Positions 9,060 to 17,552 of a stretch of 64,000 bases of DNA are shown here, in pieces. The position numbers and the translations under genes were made by a program. Numbering within the stretch: position 1 is the stretch's first letter; each line of letters begins with the position of its first letter. The notes under the pieces were generated by a model, which had not been told where the DNA came from, ran no database searches, and worked only from the letters and a program-made list of their open reading frames with translations. This DNA comes from Leptospira ryugenii (GTDB lineage Bacteria; Spirochaetota; Leptospiria; Leptospirales; Leptospiraceae), in NCBI RefSeq assembly GCF_003114855.1, contig NZ_BFBB01000003.1, positions 313,077 through 377,076 of the forward strand. Reading direction: 5' to 3'.

Positions 9060-10733
9060 ATGGCGAAAGAATACCAGCTACCCAAAACAATCGCTATCAT
9101 TGGTGCCTCCTTCTCGGGTGCTATCGCCGCCAAACGGATTCGGGAACTTGATGCCAGAGCAAGGATAGTGCTCCTAGAAAAAGGCAATGAAGTTTCCTAC
9201 TCTCTTTCGGGCTTGCCTTATTTCTTAAGTGGGGAGGTAAAGAGCATAGACCAATTAAAAAAAGAAGATGAGAACTACCTAAAGAAATTCTTTAACATCG
9301 AAGTCTATACACAAACCAAGGCCAACGCCGTTGATACAAAGACCAAAACAATCTTTACAACATCAGAAGAGGACCTTACAGAACTCAAATATGATGAATT
9401 GATTGTCGCAACGGGTGCTGCCTCTCTATACCCGGACGGATTGCACTCCGAAATAAAAAATCATTTTTTCCTTCGTAATATCCAAGATACTCTACAGATA
9501 GATAGACTATTTCGGTCGGCTCAAAAACGTATTTTAGTTCTTGGAGCAGGTTCTGCAGGTATGGAAGCAGTAGACGCTTGTTACAAACGGGGAGTCGAAG
9601 CTATTCTCATCGAAAAAGAAGAAAAGATTTTACCTATGTTTGGTGAGACAATCACTTGTCTTGTGGAAAATCAAATATCTGGGAAAGTAAAGGTATTTAA
9701 AAATACCAAACACATTACTTTTGAAAGCAATGAAAATCAAATAACAAGCGCTACTTGGAATAACCAAAAAATGCCAATAGATGGAGTCATATCTTGTATT
9801 GGAATTCGCCCTAGAACAGAACTCTCAAAATCTATTGGTTTAAAATTATGGCAAGATGGAACGATTAAAATAGATGACCATTGCAAAACTAATATCAAAA
9901 ATGTGTTTGCCTGTGGCCTTGCTGCTTCGGTTCCAACAAGGGATGGGTATCATTGGCTAAAACAATCCAACATATCCTCTCATACTGCTCTTGTTGCTGC
10001 CGAAAATGCCTCAGGTCTCTCCTCTCGGCTAGGTAAAATGGCTCATTCCACCACCTTGCGCGTCTTTGGTGTAGAGTTTGGGCAGATTGGATTGAGTTGG
10101 AAAGACGCAGAACAAAGTTACGGAAAAGAAAAGATAGCGCGGATCTTCCATTGGTCAAGGGATCGGGAGGAATTTTTATCAGATGGCAATCGCATCGCAA
10201 ATGAGTTGATCTACCTTAAGAAAAACCAAAAAATTTTGGGCTATGAAACATTGGGAAACAACACCAAATTAAGGTTAGATGCATTTTCGATTGTTCTTCA
10301 AGAAGAATTTACATTATCGGATCTCAAATATGCAGCATTCCCCTACTTTCCATCGGCAGGCGAGAGTAAGGATGCCATCAACTCACTTGCTAGCCTAGCC
10401 ATCGAGAAAGAGGAACATCGACTTGATCTAACAGAACCGAAAGTCATTCTCCTAAACCGAAAAGATTACTTTTTGTTGCAGGTAGATGAGGAAGAATTGC
10501 AAAGTATAGACATTGATGCTCATTTTCCCATAGGTCTCATTCGCACAAACCTTCCAGAGTTATTGCAAAAATTTAGTCGATCAGGGGCAAAAAAAATAGC
10601 AACCATTTGCAAAGATGGAAAGACTGCCCGACTAGCCTTTCTTGTTCTGAAAGACCACAATATTGCTAGTACTGCCGTTCTGGGAGGTAGCCTACTCTAC
10701 CAAGAATTTTCCAAACAAAGTGTGCTCTCCTGA
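9060..10733 (+). CDS. CoA-disulfide-reductase-like FAD oxidoreductase fused to a rhodanese domain, active Cys replaced
   Basis: A 557-residue pyridine nucleotide-disulfide oxidoreductase: FAD-binding AIIGASFSGAIAAKR, NAD(P)-binding VLGAGSAGMEAVDA, and a GIRPRTEL segment followed by NVFACG. The C-terminal 90 residues are rhodanese-like with Cys517 in ICKDGKTAR. CoA-disulfide reductases and related NADH oxidases carry a redox Cys in a CGLPY motif; here it is SGLPY (Ser50), so the classical flavin-proximal cysteine is missing. The rhodanese cysteine remains, suggesting persulfide or sulfur-carrier chemistry or a different acceptor. It has no tight partner gene. Confidence 0.85.
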   Translation: MAKEYQLPKTIAIIGASFSGAIAAKRIRELDARARIVLLEKGNEVSYSLSGLPYFLSGEVKSIDQLKKEDENYLKKFFNIEVYTQTKANAVDTKTKTIFTTSEEDLTELKYDELIVATGAASLYPDGLHSEIKNHFFLRNIQDTLQIDRLFRSAQKRILVLGAGSAGMEAVDACYKRGVEAILIEKEEKILPMFGETITCLVENQISGKVKVFKNTKHITFESNENQITSATWNNQKMPIDGVISCIGIRPRTELSKSIGLKLWQDGTIKIDDHCKTNIKNVFACGLAASVPTRDGYHWLKQSNISSHTALVAAENASGLSSRLGKMAHSTTLRVFGVEFGQIGLSWKDAEQSYGKEKIARIFHWSRDREEFLSDGNRIANELIYLKKNQKILGYETLGNNTKLRLDAFSIVLQEEFTLSDLKYAAFPYFPSAGESKDAINSLASLAIEKEEHRLDLTEPKVILLNRKDYFLLQVDEEELQSIDIDAHFPIGLIRTNLPELLQKFSRSGAKKIATICKDGKTARLAFLVLKDHNIASTAVLGGSLLYQEFSKQSVLS

Positions 10734-10748
10734 AAAAGAGTCTTTATC

Positions 10749-11624
10749 TTAAGGTCTCCAGCGGGAAGGACGGAAGGAATTTTTAAATCTGCCGGGTTTA
10801 ACATGCACACGGTTTGGTGTTTTGAACCGATTGGAAGAAATACCAGAATTCATTTTAAATCGACCTGGTTTGATATCAAACCTAGAACTAGGAATATTTA
10901 GGTTTCTCTGCAAGATCTGAATGATACCAGATAGGTCAAAACTGGCAGACCCTGAAGAGCCACCAGAGAGACCGAGTCCCAGGCCTTCCTCCTCCTCTGC
11001 ATCTTCATTTTTGAGATCATTTGATTGGTTGAGTACGGACTGTACGCTTGGTGGAAAAAACTCTAAACGAGAATAAAAATCTAAAACTTTAGACTCTAAA
11101 GGAGATTCATCAGCTTGTGAAGAAATGTCTCTTGTGATCAAATAGATGAATCCGTCTTTTTGTAAGGCTAAGAGTGCAAAGGTATTCTCTTTTATATCTA
11201 TATCTTTTGGAAGTTCCAATACAAAAAAGAAAGCGCCATCTTCTACATCCGGACTGTACATTTCACTTTTGATTTGGTAATTCTTTTTTTGTTTTCCAAT
11301 TGAGCGAACTAAGATGTCTTTCACGAAAGGGACTAAATTTTGTTCGTTGCCCACGAGTTTTTGATTTTCAAAGTAAGTTTTTTGTAAAGGGATTGCCTGC
11401 ACTTTGAAGAGTCCAATGTCCTCATCATAAAAACTGATTCCATATTTGGATTCATTCACGACGGCTCGTCTCCAATCAACGGGGATAAAACAGCGAAATT
11501 TTCCAGCATAGGACTGGTATAGATTTCCTGATTCCTTTCCGTGGTAAACATAAGGATCTCTGAGCACATTGACAGTTTGGCACTGTATTAGTCCTAACAA
11601 TAAGAAGAGAAAGATACGTCTCAT
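10749..11624 (-). CDS. Lipoprotein with Arg-rich repetitive C-terminal tail
   Basis: A 291-residue protein with signal MRRIFLFLLLGLIQC, a lipobox ending in Cys15. The middle resembles a compact beta-rich domain (KFRCFIPVDWRRAVVN, GISFYDEDIGLFKVQAI) without a recognised family. The last 45 residues carry KPGRFK twice plus NRFK and SRWRP, a strongly basic tail preceded by an acidic stretch (NEDAEEEEG). Its ATG overlaps the stop of the upstream lipoprotein gene, so the two are co-transcribed. Convergent with the flavoprotein gene, 15 bases apart. Function unknown. Confidence 0.8.
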   Translation of the reverse strand: MRRIFLFLLLGLIQCQTVNVLRDPYVYHGKESGNLYQSYAGKFRCFIPVDWRRAVVNESKYGISFYDEDIGLFKVQAIPLQKTYFENQKLVGNEQNLVPFVKDILVRSIGKQKKNYQIKSEMYSPDVEDGAFFFVLELPKDIDIKENTFALLALQKDGFIYLITRDISSQADESPLESKVLDFYSRLEFFPPSVQSVLNQSNDLKNEDAEEEEGLGLGLSGGSSGSASFDLSGIIQILQRNLNIPSSRFDIKPGRFKMNSGISSNRFKTPNRVHVKPGRFKNSFRPSRWRP

Positions 11625-12511
11625 AAATTGCTCTCCAAGGTGCTTGACAGGCTATCTAAGAGCAGATCCTCAGCTTCATCTTCAAAGTTATTCTGTTTGT
11701 CAAAGATTGTGACTTCATCCATGAGCCCAAGAGTCGGCAGAAAGAGCCAAGACAATGCTTTACGATAGCCAAATGAGTATTGCACTAAATGAAGCTTTTT
11801 TTCTCCTTTAGCCCTGTAATAGATTGAATAGGTATCATTTCTATACTCGACTTTTGGAAGTATACCTAAACTCAATAGAAATCCAATCATATTGATCTGG
11901 TCTGCTTCTTTTTTTGGCTCAGTAAAATAGAGATAGGCTTCACAATTGCGGAAGTCTTTTGTTAGCCAATTCTCCGATAAGAAGATAACTTCCGTATTGT
12001 GGTCCAAATACTTGGTATAGGCACTCCATTTTGTTTCCCAATCTCGGTCTTGGTTTTTTTGTTTTTTGAATAAAGCGTATTTTTCAAATGATTTTGGGCT
12101 GAGAAGGATTTTTAGGTCTTCTGTATCTTTCAAAGAATTGGGTACTCCGTAGAGTATGGGAATGATTTGGATTTTGGATTGCAAAGATTTTGGTAAACTT
12201 GTTTTTAGGTAGACCAAAAACTCTGGGTCAACTCCCAAAAAGTCTATCTTATCTTCGGGTCTCGGTTTCTCTTCGCCCTCCATATCAATCCAGTCGCGTT
12301 TGGTATCGATACTGGAAATCTCTGAATCAAAATGGCCATATCTCATTTGTGCAACCAAACAGAGATTTGGTTTCTTTTCTAGGATAGGCAAACGAACTTG
12401 GGTGGGCTCCCCTTGGGTCTTTTGGTTGGATTTGATCTCTCGCACGTACCAAGATATTTGGCAATGTTGGAAGAGTAAGCAAATGGCAAAGAGAAAGAAT
12501 TTCCCGAGCAT
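11621..12511 (-). CDS. Lipoprotein of unknown function
   Basis: The 296-residue product begins with a lipoprotein signal (FLFAICLLFQHC, Cys17) and is predicted to be membrane anchored. Content is mixed alpha/beta with segments such as IQIIPILYGVP and MIGFLLSLGILPKVEYRND; I recognise no family. It is the first gene of a two-gene leftward operon with the Arg-rich-tail lipoprotein, which starts inside its stop codon. The two may act together at the envelope, an inference from coupling only. Confidence 0.75.
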   Translation of the reverse strand: MLGKFFLFAICLLFQHCQISWYVREIKSNQKTQGEPTQVRLPILEKKPNLCLVAQMRYGHFDSEISSIDTKRDWIDMEGEEKPRPEDKIDFLGVDPEFLVYLKTSLPKSLQSKIQIIPILYGVPNSLKDTEDLKILLSPKSFEKYALFKKQKNQDRDWETKWSAYTKYLDHNTEVIFLSENWLTKDFRNCEAYLYFTEPKKEADQINMIGFLLSLGILPKVEYRNDTYSIYYRAKGEKKLHLVQYSFGYRKALSWLFLPTLGLMDEVTIFDKQNNFEDEAEDLLLDSLSSTLESNL

Positions 12512-12811
12512 TGGGATAGAGAACCAGATGCGATGATTTTTTTGGATTCTTTTTTATTTTTGTTCCGAAAAAGTTTTTTTAAACACAGTCCCCACCTCCA
12601 TCTAATAAAAATTAGTTGGTATGCCAAAGACCCAGATTTTTTACTCGATCTCTCGGCTTTAGATTTATGTCACATAATTCTTTTCTAAGCCCATAGAGGA
12701 TTTCCCTTCCTCTCTTCCATTTGCAAGTGCCAACACAAGAACTGGGCCCTAGATTTGTACGAAAATCTATTTTTACTTTACATATTTATACTTATCATTT
12801 GAATAGTATTT
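12512..12811. other. Intergenic region between divergent lipoprotein and polymerase-cassette operons
   Basis: About 300 bases without a convincing gene; the short frames here are poor in codon pattern. It must hold promoters for both divergent operons. The one notable element is the inverted repeat at 12751-12768. The stretch 12770-12810 is very AT-rich (TTTACTTTACATATTTATAC), as expected near a promoter. Confidence 0.6.
12751..12768. promoter_or_regulatory. 6-6-6 inverted repeat upstream of the polymerase cassette
   Basis: AGATTT-GTACGA-AAATCT has perfect six-base arms and lies 43 bases before the first cassette ATG (12812). It could be an operator. It does not match the TTTG-N5-CAAA motif reported for Leptospira LexA, because the right half lacks the C, so SOS control is not shown. 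Confidence 0.35.
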
Positions 12812-13408
12812 ATGGGAAATGCCCTTCTTTCCTTCCGAGAATCGGAACTCTATGCCCCTATCCAAAACTGGAACCAAAAAGGTATGGCCCTCCTCACGGG
12901 CGAACGAGGGATCTACCGTTTGGCCCTGCATTGGGAGTATGCCTTTGCCCAAGCGGGGCTTCGCATCTTCAATTTGGATTGTGCCATTCGCTTCAATCCC
13001 TTTGTCATTACCCAAGAGACAAGGAAGCGCAATGTCCCCCCAGAGCCGCTCCTAGATCGGATTTTGGTACAAAGAGCCTTCACTCCTTACCAGATCCTCG
13101 ATACACTGCACCGGCTCCTAAAAGAGCAGGAGTCAAATACGATCTATTTTCTTTTAGCTCCCTGCAAACAGTTCTTAGATGGTGACGTACAAGAAGAAGA
13201 AGGCATCTTTCTTTTGCATAAGATGTTGCATTGCCTAGAAAGGTTCCAAGAATACCGCATCCCTCTTCTTGTCATAGAATCTGTCCAATACCGACACAAA
13301 AATTTCCAAATGTTTTTCCCTAAACTGTTGCAAGCATCTCCCAATTTATGGGAACTCAAAATCGAAGAAGGTCTCTCGCGTATCAAAATTCGTAGATCGG
13401 AGGTCTGA
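12812..13408 (+). CDS. RecA-fold protein with degenerate Walker A and B (ImuA/RadA-like)
   Basis: This 198-residue protein follows the RecA/Rad51 core in order: a P-loop position (residues 30-36), a strand with GLRIFNLDCAIRFNP, the family-like ILVQRAFTPYQILDTLHRLL block, and a Walker B position at IYFLLAPCKQFLD. The P-loop reads GERGIYR in place of GxxGxGKT, and the Walker B strand lacks its aspartate, so ATP hydrolysis is unlikely. Such pseudo-RecA proteins (ImuA, SulA-like) act as adaptors in damage-tolerance complexes. It starts a three-gene operon with a small helical protein and a family B polymerase. RecA-fold assignment is by pattern, not a search. Confidence 0.6.
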   Translation: MGNALLSFRESELYAPIQNWNQKGMALLTGERGIYRLALHWEYAFAQAGLRIFNLDCAIRFNPFVITQETRKRNVPPEPLLDRILVQRAFTPYQILDTLHRLLKEQESNTIYFLLAPCKQFLDGDVQEEEGIFLLHKMLHCLERFQEYRIPLLVIESVQYRHKNFQMFFPKLLQASPNLWELKIEEGLSRIKIRRSEV

Positions 13409-13412
13409 ACCT

Positions 13413-13670
13413 ATGGGCCGAACCATTGCACCTTACTCACGCCAAATTTTACAAATTGAAGAAAATCTTTCCGAGTTTCGTAGAGCCCTCCGAAAAGAAG
13501 ACCAAGCCATCTACGATGAATTGATTCGTTCTTCCAAATTACAAGTGCAAGCTGGAGTTATGGCTGCATCTCCCTATCCGATTGATTCCATGCTCCTCAC
13601 CATGGTCATAGAACTCAAAAAAGAAATCAAAAAACTCCAGGCAGACATCCAGAAACTCCAAGGCCATTGA
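13413..13670 (+). CDS. Small helical protein in polymerase cassette
   Basis: An 85-residue charged protein. The first half has QILQIEENLSEFRRALRKED, and the last 25 residues form a Lys/Glu/Leu heptad-like coiled coil (IELKKEIKKLQADIQKLQ). It begins five bases after the stop of the RecA-fold gene with GGAGG ten bases upstream, and ends 15 bases before polB. Conserved spacing suggests it is a third subunit linking the RecA-fold protein and the polymerase. No family is recognised. Confidence 0.75.
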   Translation: MGRTIAPYSRQILQIEENLSEFRRALRKEDQAIYDELIRSSKLQVQAGVMAASPYPIDSMLLTMVIELKKEIKKLQADIQKLQGH

Positions 13671-13685
13671 TTTGAAGGGCGTTTT

Positions 13686-15995
13686 GTGAAAGCATTTGTT
13701 TCACATACACTTGGCTATCTCTTTGATATCTACCATTCCGAAGAGAAAATTTTTCTTTGGACCAAAGATAAACAAGGCAAAATGAAACTATTCATTGATA
13801 GATACTATCCTGTAATCTATGCCCGAGGGTCCAAAGAAGTCCTCAAAAAATTGGTCAAACGATTCTATGATTTAGATGCTCTCGCAGAAATTCCTAGTTT
13901 TGAAGAAAAGGTTCTCTTCTATGAAAACAAAACCATACCTGTACTGAGGTTAGTGATTTCCAAACCTAGCATCCTACCCAAAATCACAAAAAAGTTATAC
14001 GCTCTCTATGGGAAGTATGACATATACCATACCGATATTGAAGTACCGATTAGTTACATGGTAGAAAAAGGGATCTACCCTCTTTGCGAATTGGAAATAT
14101 TTTCTGAAACCGTAGGGCGCGAAGAAGTGATCCGAAGCATTCGCTCTCTCACACAGATTTCAGACTTAGAATATAGTTTACCTCCCTTAAAAACCATTTC
14201 TCTGACTTTAGAAAAAAGCCAAAGGATTCCCATTCCACGGAACCGCATCTTACTCAGAACAGAAGAAAATGAATACAACATCCAAGAAAGATCTACTGAA
14301 GGGATGTTGGCTGAAATCAATACCATCATAGAAAAAGAGGACCCTGATATCGTTTTGTCGGCTTACGGAGATCAGGTGATTTTCCCTTTTTTATTTGCAG
14401 AGGCGCAACGATTAAAAATCCCATTGGCCTTTGACCGAGACAAAACTGCCCCCATTCGAAGACAAATCCAAACAAAAGGGACAAGTTTTAATACATATGG
14501 AACCATTGTCTTTCGTGCGGCTTCCTATCCATTATTTGGTCGTTGGCATATTGATTCACGAAATAGTTTTGTCTTCAAAGAAGCCGAACTATTAGGCATT
14601 GTTGAACTGGCACGTATTTCACGATTGCCCATCCAAAAGATAGCTCGTGCATCTACGGGCAAGGCCTTAACATATATAGAAGTTGATGTGGCTCTGAAAA
14701 AAAAATATTTGGTTCCCTGGCAAAAAAGTGCAGTTGAGTCCCCTAAAACCGCCAATCAATTGCTAAATGCAGATAGAGGAGGATTGATCTTCCAACCAGA
14801 GATTTCCCAAGGATTTGTTCTGGAAAATGTAGCACAGCTTGACTTTGCTCAAATGTATCCAAGTATCATGGTCATACACAATGTATCTCCTGAATGTGTG
14901 AATTGTATTTGTTGCAAAGATGATCCTGATGTCCCTCGAGTTCCCAAAATCGGCTATACCATCTGTAATAAACGAAGGGGTATTGTGTCCGATGCACTCA
15001 AACATGTTTTAGAAAGGCGCGCTTACTACAAAAAAAGAAAAAAAGAAACATCAGGTCTTCTCTCGGAAGCGTACAATGCAAAACAATCCAGCTTAAAATG
15101 GATGTTGGTAACATCCTTTGGCTACTTGGGCTATCGAAATGCAAAGTTTGGTCGCTTGGAAAGCCATGAATCAGTGACTGCGTTTGGACGGGAAAAACTC
15201 CTTACCGCAAAAGAAGTCTCTGAAGAACAAGGTTACCAACTCATCCATGCCATTACAGATAGTATCTTTATCCAAAAAAAAGACAAAACTCCATTTACTA
15301 GCGAAGAATTGGGAGATCTATGTGATGAGATATACAAACGCACACAAATTCGAATGGATGTAGATGGCATCTATTCATGGTTAATCTTTCCTCCTTCCAC
15401 AATGGATGCAAACATGCCAGTAGCCAATCGTTATATAGGTAGATTTGAAACGGGTGCTTTAAAATCAAGAGGTGTCTATTCAAGAAGAAAGGATATGCCT
15501 CTTTTAATCAGAAAGGCACAATTAGATATCATAGATTTGATGTGCCAAAAAAAAAGCATCGAGGACATAAAAACCATAGAGGACTCTGTGTTAGAAATTT
15601 TTCGCCATTATGATGCTTTGTTAAAGAATGGAACTGCCTCTTGGAGAGAACTTTTGATCCAAAGATCTACCTCGCAAGAAGCAGAAGAATACGAAGTGGA
15701 TGGCGCGACATCCATTTCCCTTAAACAGCTGTTAGAAATGGGTATGGAGGTGCAAGCAGGTGAAAAGATTCGTTACCTCGTGTCCAACAGGCGAGCCGAT
15801 AGCAAAGAAAATCGATATACACCGGAAGAAAAGATACAATCGCTAAAAGACCCCAAATTGGTCCGGTATGACAAAGAATACTATCGTTCTCTCCTCCTAC
15901 AGGCCTTCAAAGAAATCTGGTTTCCTTTTGCGAGCTTCTCTGACTTCCAAGACCTAGTCTCAGAAGAACAAAAACTACCATTCTTTTTTCGCTAA
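13686..15995 (+). CDS. Family B DNA polymerase with degenerate 3'-5' exonuclease site
   Basis: The 769-residue protein aligns by eye with archaeal and Pol II-type family B polymerases. Motif A is DFAQMYPSIM (Asp386), motif B is LKWMLVTSFGYLGY (from about 470), motif C is AITDSIF (Asp525), and the thumb has YDKEYYRSLLLQAF. Both catalytic polymerase aspartates are kept, but the first Asp of the usual DTD in motif C is Ile. All three exonuclease motifs are altered: ExoI TLE (174-176) for DxE, ExoII VI (about 231) for FD, ExoIII Phe..Glu299 for Tyr..Asp. It is probably a non-proofreading polymerase. GTG start, with GAAGGG upstream. Third gene of a tight operon. Confidence 0.88.
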   Translation: MKAFVSHTLGYLFDIYHSEEKIFLWTKDKQGKMKLFIDRYYPVIYARGSKEVLKKLVKRFYDLDALAEIPSFEEKVLFYENKTIPVLRLVISKPSILPKITKKLYALYGKYDIYHTDIEVPISYMVEKGIYPLCELEIFSETVGREEVIRSIRSLTQISDLEYSLPPLKTISLTLEKSQRIPIPRNRILLRTEENEYNIQERSTEGMLAEINTIIEKEDPDIVLSAYGDQVIFPFLFAEAQRLKIPLAFDRDKTAPIRRQIQTKGTSFNTYGTIVFRAASYPLFGRWHIDSRNSFVFKEAELLGIVELARISRLPIQKIARASTGKALTYIEVDVALKKKYLVPWQKSAVESPKTANQLLNADRGGLIFQPEISQGFVLENVAQLDFAQMYPSIMVIHNVSPECVNCICCKDDPDVPRVPKIGYTICNKRRGIVSDALKHVLERRAYYKKRKKETSGLLSEAYNAKQSSLKWMLVTSFGYLGYRNAKFGRLESHESVTAFGREKLLTAKEVSEEQGYQLIHAITDSIFIQKKDKTPFTSEELGDLCDEIYKRTQIRMDVDGIYSWLIFPPSTMDANMPVANRYIGRFETGALKSRGVYSRRKDMPLLIRKAQLDIIDLMCQKKSIEDIKTIEDSVLEIFRHYDALLKNGTASWRELLIQRSTSQEAEEYEVDGATSISLKQLLEMGMEVQAGEKIRYLVSNRRADSKENRYTPEEKIQSLKDPKLVRYDKEYYRSLLLQAFKEIWFPFASFSDFQDLVSEEQKLPFFFR

Positions 15996-16040
15996 GTTTC
16001 TCCTTAGAAATCCCTTTACAGAAAGCAGAACGGTGTTCCT

Positions 16041-16886
16041 GTGGGTATTATGCCTTTTGAAAACCGCATCTCTCGTTATACGCACTTCTCTGATTTGGAT
16101 TGGAACCGACATGTCACGAGTCGAGCCTATGAACGGTTTTGTTATGATGGTCGCTTTTCTCTCTTGGAGAGTCTAGGCTACCCCATCCATAGCTGCCTCG
16201 AAAAGGGAATCAAATTTGTTTCCTTGGACACAAATGTCCGCTTCCAGAGCCAACAATTCCAAAATGCAAAATTAGAAATCCATACTATCGGCAGCCAAGG
16301 TACAGATCGTACCATTTACTTTGACCAAGTTATCTATGACCAGAATGAAAAAAAAGTATGTAGCATCACAGCAAGTGCCTACCTAATTGATGCCGAGGGG
16401 AACCGATTGCTTTTGGAGGGCATACCTACTCAGGAGTCCTCCCCATTCACCCGCATTGGGAAACGACTACCAGAGCAAAACACTCTAAAGCACAAAATGC
16501 ACATTCCATTTAGTGATATGAGTTGTTTTTGGAATCTTCCCTCTGAGTCTGTTTGGAAGATCTTTGAAGAAGGGAGATTTCTTTTCTTTAAAGAAATCAT
16601 TGATCTAAACTTCATTCATGAAACGGACTCGACTACATTTTTTATGGGCGGGGATATACAAATCCATACACTTCCAGAACCAGGATCCGAGATTCTGCTC
16701 TTAAGTTGGATCGAATGCATAGAAAAGATTCGATTTTATTTTAGGCAAGATATCCTTACTGAGTCAGGAGAGACCATTGCAAGTATGAGAGACGAACAGC
16801 TATTTGTCCAACTGTCTACTTCTAGGCCAAGAAAAGCTCCGAAAGAGTTTGTGGAACTAGTGGAGCCTTTCCTAGAAAAAAGATAA
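16041..16886 (+). CDS. Double-hotdog acyl-ACP/acyl-CoA thioesterase-like protein
   Basis: The N-terminal half has a YbgC/FatA-type hotdog pattern (THFSDLDWNRHVTSRAYERF, with long central helix DGRFSLLESLGYP), and the C-terminal half looks like a second diverged hotdog (EIIDLNFIHETDSTTFFMGG). The length of 281 residues fits bacterial acyl-ACP thioesterase-like proteins, which release fatty acids from carrier protein or CoA. GTG at 16041 and ATG at 16050 are both possible starts. The gene ends directly against the convergent membrane-protein gene. Substrate is unknown. Confidence 0.75.
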   Translation: MGIMPFENRISRYTHFSDLDWNRHVTSRAYERFCYDGRFSLLESLGYPIHSCLEKGIKFVSLDTNVRFQSQQFQNAKLEIHTIGSQGTDRTIYFDQVIYDQNEKKVCSITASAYLIDAEGNRLLLEGIPTQESSPFTRIGKRLPEQNTLKHKMHIPFSDMSCFWNLPSESVWKIFEEGRFLFFKEIIDLNFIHETDSTTFFMGGDIQIHTLPEPGSEILLLSWIECIEKIRFYFRQDILTESGETIASMRDEQLFVQLSTSRPRKAPKEFVELVEPFLEKR

Positions 16887-17474
16887 CTACTTTAATCTTT
16901 GGATGGATGTGCCAAGAGCATAGTTTGCGAAGGCAAGCATGACATGGAATATATCAACATTCAAAATTGGCCCTCTCGCACCTTTCGTGCCTATCACTAA
17001 ACCTGCTACAATGAAAAGAACAGCACCTAGGAGTCCCAAAAGTGCTCCTTTCTGTTCCCGTCCGATTTTTTTTAAACAAACAATGATGACAACTAACATA
17101 GAAACTGCGCCAACTATGGTTTGGTATAGGCCAAATGGAAACACATAAGTAAAAATAAGAAAGCCGATGGTCATGCTCAAGACTTTGATGAGAAAAAAAT
17201 TCTGGCTGAGTGATTTGATTCCCAAATGAAAGAAGGCAAGGCCAATAAGAGGCACAGCCACAGCACCAGACATAGCGACAAAAAAATGATACAATGGGTC
17301 GTGGAAAGTCAACCCCGCAAAGTGCAAAGAACCCAAACCTGCTGAAATGCCAATGATCCCAAATCCGAGGAATGAGGCTCGAGCCGCCACAGAACTCAGT
17401 GCCCAAAAGCGAGAGGCAATCCATAAACTTACGATGGAGAGAAACAGATCGGAAAGGAATGTGCTAATGACCAT
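16887..17474 (-). CDS. Polytopic membrane protein, unknown
   Basis: A 195-residue hydrophobic protein with about six membrane segments (for example LIGLAFFHLGI and AVLFIVAGLVIGTKGA). A conserved-looking HVMLAFANYALG lies near the end, and an FHDPLYHFF segment in the second loop adds histidines that could bind a ligand or metal. No family is recognised with confidence. It is convergent with the thioesterase-like gene and 78 bases from the pseudouridine synthase gene on the same strand. Confidence 0.7.
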   Translation of the reverse strand: MVISTFLSDLFLSIVSLWIASRFWALSSVAARASFLGFGIIGISAGLGSLHFAGLTFHDPLYHFFVAMSGAVAVPLIGLAFFHLGIKSLSQNFFLIKVLSMTIGFLIFTYVFPFGLYQTIVGAVSMLVVIIVCLKKIGREQKGALLGLLGAVLFIVAGLVIGTKGARGPILNVDIFHVMLAFANYALGTSIQRLK

Positions 17475-17552
17475 AGAAAGATGATACGAGGAAACGTAAG
17501 AAAAGTAAACTAGAAGAGGAAAAAAACGTGAAAAGAAAAGGAGAGTTTTTCT

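Noticed and set aside
12751..12768. LexA (SOS) box for the polymerase cassette
   Set aside because: Right half is AAAT instead of CAAA, so it does not match the reported TTTG-N5-CAAA motif; kept only as an unassigned inverted repeat.
12721..13185. Plus-strand open frame overlapping the RecA-fold gene
   Set aside because: Pro/Cys-rich translation without family features; the RecA-fold frame with overlapping operon structure explains the region.
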